Positions 33,801 through 36,176 of a stretch of 36,176 bases of DNA are shown in pieces. The first letter of the stretch is position 1. The number at the start of each line of letters is the position of its first letter. Source of the DNA: SLRI01 sp964576715 (GTDB taxonomy: Bacteria > Pseudomonadota > Alphaproteobacteria > Geminicoccales > Geminicoccaceae); assembly GCA_964576715.1 (NCBI GenBank), contig CAZNWE010000043.1:1-36176 (forward strand). The letters run 5' to 3'. The translations under genes and the position numbers were made by a program. The notes under the pieces are model-generated. The model searched no databases. It was not told the origin of the DNA and saw only the letters and a list, made by a program, of their open reading frames with translations.

Positions 33801-33842
33801 ATTAAAGATTGATTGATATCAACCATTGCGCGATATGATGGC
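33801..33842 (+). promoter_or_regulatory. A+T-rich promoter island with TTGATATCAA palindrome
   Basis: The perfect 10-base palindrome TTGATATCAA (33813-33822) is followed by a -10-like TATGAT (33834-33839). TTGATA inside the palindrome is 15 bases from that box, and TTGATT (33809-33814) is 19 bases from it. It lies about 65 bases upstream of the sugar transferase gene. It shares the AGATTGAT string with the inverted repeat at 31066-31080. Confidence 0.45.
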
Positions 33843-33902
33843 GTGCGGCCTTAAGTCGGTGGTAAGCTTTTCGTGCGACAAGGCGGGCCGTGAGCCGGTG
33901 CG

Positions 33903-35408
33903 ATGGGCGTCCGGCGGGCCGTGCAGCGGCCGAGGAAGAGCGGCAGAGACGTCTTGCAGCTATACCTGGATCGCACCGACGACACCGCGTGGTCGAGCCC
34001 GTCGCGCCAGGGCGACTGGCTGGCACCGAGCCTGATCACCGGCTCGCTGCGGCTGATCGACGTGCTGGTCGTGCTGCTGAGCGGGATCGTCGCCTATTAC
34101 GGCCGCTTCGGCTGGCTCGGCATCGACACCTTCAAGATCTACAGCCTGGCCACCGGCTGCCTCGTCGCCGTCAACGCCTTTCACCTCGCCGGCCTCTACC
34201 AGTTCCAGTACCTCACCGATCTCGCCGAGCAGGCGCGGCGCCTGCTCGTCAGCTGGCCCTTGGTGGTCGGCAGCCTGGTGATGCTCGGCTTCGCCGCCGG
34301 CCTCTTGGACGAGGTGTCGCGCGGCTGGGTGGCGTTGTGGCTGCTGTTCGGCTTTTGCGGGCTCTTGGCCGTGCGCGCGGCGACCCGCCTGCAGATCCTG
34401 CGCTGGCATCGGGCCGGCCGGCTGACGATGAACATCGCCGTGATCGGCGCCGGCGAGCACGGTCGCCGCTTCATCGAACACCTCCGCCGGCAGGAGCGCC
34501 ACGTCAACGTCATCGGCCTGTTCGACGATCGGCGCGACCGGATCCCGGACTTCATCGCCGGCTTCCCGGTGCTCGGCACCGTCGACGACCTGCTGCTGTT
34601 CGCCCGGCGGCACCGCATCGACCAGGTCGTGGTGGCGCTGCCGTGGGGTGCCGAGGAGCGGCTGTTGGACTGGCTCAAGAAGCTCAAGACCCTGCCCGCG
34701 GACATCCGGCTCTGCCCCGACGTGATCGGCTTCCACCTGCCGCATCGGGGCGTCTCGCACATCGCCGGCGTGCCGCTGCTCAACGTCTTCGAGAAGCCGA
34801 TCGCCGGCTGGGATCACGTCGTCAAGACGCTCGAGGACCGCGTTCTCGCGAGCTTGATCCTGCTCCTGATCGCACCGTTGATGCTGATGATCGCCGCCGC
34901 CATCAAGCTGACCTCGCCCGGCCCGGTGCTGTTCAAGCAGCAGCGCTACGGCTTCAACAACGAGATCATCGAGGTTTTCAAGTTCCGCTCGATGCATGTC
35001 GACCGCTGCAGCGCCGACCAGGGCCCGGTGGCGCAGGCGACCCGCGACGACGACCGGATCACCCCGCTCGGCCGCGTGCTGCGGCGCAGCAGCCTCGACG
35101 AACTGCCGCAATTCATCAACGTGGTCAGGGGCGAGATGTCGATCGTCGGGCCGCGGCCGCACGCCGTGGCCCACAACGAGCAGTACGCCAAGCTGATCGA
35201 CGAGTATCTGGCCCGCCACAAGGTCAAGCCCGGCATCACCGGCTGGGCCCAGGTCAACGGCCTGCGCGGCGAGACCGACACGCTCGACAAGATGGAGCGG
35301 CGGGTCCAGTACGACCTGCACTATATCGAGAACTGGTCGCTCGCCCTCGACCTGCGGATCATCCTGATGACCCTCCTGGTCGGCTTCCGTCATCCCAACG
35401 CTTATTGA
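33903..35408 (+). CDS. Polyprenyl-phosphate sugar-1-phosphate transferase (WcaJ/PssY/ExoY family)
   Basis: Initiates polysaccharide repeat-unit assembly by moving a sugar-1-phosphate, often glucose or galactose, onto undecaprenyl phosphate. It has 501 residues. Four N-terminal membrane segments lie at about 45-165. A nucleotide-binding-like cytoplasmic domain begins at MNIAVIGAGEHGRRFIEHL. A further membrane segment at about 315-340 precedes the catalytic domain. That domain has KFRSM at 360-364, then SLDELPQFINVVRGEMSIVG followed by PRPH, and KPGITGWAQVNGLRG. The five-segment layout is the WcaJ type. A TGA lies four codons before the ATG at 33903, which therefore bounds the frame. The weak ribosome binding site leaves room for a slightly later start. 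Confidence 0.93.
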   Translation: MGVRRAVQRPRKSGRDVLQLYLDRTDDTAWSSPSRQGDWLAPSLITGSLRLIDVLVVLLSGIVAYYGRFGWLGIDTFKIYSLATGCLVAVNAFHLAGLYQFQYLTDLAEQARRLLVSWPLVVGSLVMLGFAAGLLDEVSRGWVALWLLFGFCGLLAVRAATRLQILRWHRAGRLTMNIAVIGAGEHGRRFIEHLRRQERHVNVIGLFDDRRDRIPDFIAGFPVLGTVDDLLLFARRHRIDQVVVALPWGAEERLLDWLKKLKTLPADIRLCPDVIGFHLPHRGVSHIAGVPLLNVFEKPIAGWDHVVKTLEDRVLASLILLLIAPLMLMIAAAIKLTSPGPVLFKQQRYGFNNEIIEVFKFRSMHVDRCSADQGPVAQATRDDDRITPLGRVLRRSSLDELPQFINVVRGEMSIVGPRPHAVAHNEQYAKLIDEYLARHKVKPGITGWAQVNGLRGETDTLDKMERRVQYDLHYIENWSLALDLRIILMTLLVGFRHPNAY

Positions 35409-35444
35409 GAGCCGGGGAACGCCGATCGAGAGCCGGCCAACGCC
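35407..35444. repeat. Short direct repeat after the sugar transferase
   Basis: Two copies of GAGAGCCGGSSAACGCC (35407-35423 and 35428-35444; S marks the two differing bases) begin at the stop codon of the sugar transferase gene. They may reflect local duplication; no function is evident. Confidence 0.45.
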
Positions 35445-36176
35445 TGTTGCGGGTCGATCAGTCGCAGCGATCGCGTGCCGGCGGGCGGTGAGGGCGAGCA
35501 CGAAGCGGCGCAACCCGTCAGCAACGACGCCTCGACGGGCCGCGAGCCACGGTCGGACGGCTGAGCCCAGGGCCCGCGGCAAAACCCGATCCGACCACGC
35601 CGCCTCGGCCCTGGATGGGTGCCGTGCCTGGCTGCCTTGGACGGGTGCAGTGGCCGATTGCCGGCGGCCGGCCGCAGCGGGTCGACCCGCCCCGCCGGCG
35701 GCGCCAGGGACCCGCCAGCGGACGCCGACAGCCGGCCAGTGTCGTCGCCGGACGGCGCCTGCTGGCCGGTTGGGCCGCGAGCCAGGCGCCACGGTTGCCC
35801 CCGGGCCGCGCCACGCCAGCTGCCGATGCCGGCCAGCGGTCGCCGCGGCCTCGCCGTTGCCGCTGCGTGGCCGCTCGAGGCGCGTCCGCAGACCGCGATC
35901 GTTTCTGGCACGGCGGGGGTGGAGCGGCTAGGCTTTCAGTTTCATCAAGTCTGGCAGCACGGTGCGGTGGCGCGTCGTCGGCCTCGGCTGCGCATTCGGG
36001 CGGCGTCGATCGCCCCGATGCGCATTGTCGCCCCGATGCGCATTGTCGTCCCGATGCGCATTGTCGTCCCGATGCGCATTGTCGTCCCGATGCGCATTGT
36101 CGCCCCGATGCGCATTGTCGTCCCGATGCGCATTGTCGCAAGGCGGGGCGGCGGTCGCCCGACATCGTTTACGCTG
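35409..36176. other. Non-coding region at the window end
   Basis: No credible gene is visible in these 768 bases. Open frames on either strand are long only because stop codons are rare at this GC content, and their products are Arg/Pro/Gly/Ala-rich without domain-like pattern. The stretch ends with the 18-bp tandem array. A gene starting beyond the window may use this region as its upstream sequence. Confidence 0.55.
36013..36138. repeat. Seven-copy 18-bp tandem repeat
   Basis: The unit is GATGCGCATTGTCGYCCC. Its core GATGCGCATTGTCG begins at 36017, 36035, 36053, 36071, 36089, 36107 and 36125. The only variation between copies is C or T at the Y position; the last copy lacks the CCCC/TCCC tail. 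Each unit contains the palindrome TGCGCA. A degenerate fragment (TGCGCATTCGG) lies near 35989. The near-identity of the copies points to recent expansion. Confidence 0.95.

Noticed and set aside
36013..36138. Possible CRISPR array
   Set aside because: The 18-bp units are directly adjacent with no unique spacers, and no cas genes are in the window.
35402..36165. Several open frames of 150-215 codons at the window end
   Set aside because: All are Arg/Pro/Gly/Ala-rich, overlap one another on both strands and lack ribosome binding sites; they reflect the rarity of stop codons in GC-rich DNA.

Overview
The window is high-GC chromosomal DNA from an alphaproteobacterium. Three gene orders support this: rne / amidase / mrcA / prfB; serB divergent from miaA with ilvB-ilvN-ilvC downstream; and an F1-only ATP synthase operon atpH-A-G-D-C with no F0 genes beside it. 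Together with hflK-hflC-DUF2065-degP and an Mrp-type P-loop protein they fit the Rhodospirillales and relatives best. I cannot name a genus from the sequence alone.

Positions 1-8458 hold cell-envelope and translation housekeeping genes. A 3'-truncated rne lies on the minus strand with a long leader. Divergent from it run a periplasmic amidase, a class A penicillin-binding protein (GTG start) and prfB, which is split by a programmed +1 frameshift. Positions 8459-9713 carry one visibly less GC-rich gene for a GIY-YIG domain protein, flanked by two related GGGGAGG palindromes. Positions 9714-15304 are the branched-chain amino acid genes (ilvC, ilvN, ilvB), miaA and the divergent serB, with an 18-bp tandem repeat in the ilvB-ilvN gap. 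Positions 15341-19490 are a membrane quality-control operon (hflK, hflC, DUF2065, a Do-family protease). Mrp and a GNAT protein follow on the plus strand. Positions 21604-26658 are the F1 ATP synthase operon. A VapBC-like toxin-antitoxin pair, an RluA-type pseudouridine synthase and guanine deaminase follow.

Positions 29797-35408 form a compact surface-polysaccharide locus. It has an O-antigen ligase/polymerase-like membrane protein, a membrane-anchored nucleotidyltransferase-like protein, an Alg14/PssD-like plus Alg13/PssE-like split glycosyltransferase, a 75-residue membrane protein, a SAM-dependent methyltransferase and a polyprenyl-phosphate sugar-1-phosphate transferase. Two AT-rich islands with palindromes sit at its probable promoters. 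The last 768 bases show no convincing gene and end in seven near-identical 18-bp tandem repeats.

Most of the window is ordinary core genome. The points most worth a second look are the polysaccharide locus with its nucleotidyltransferase of unknown role, the two 18-bp tandem arrays, the GIY-YIG gene and its flanking palindromes, the prfB recoding site and the long rne leader. I found no CRISPR array, insertion sequence, prophage, rRNA or tRNA gene.
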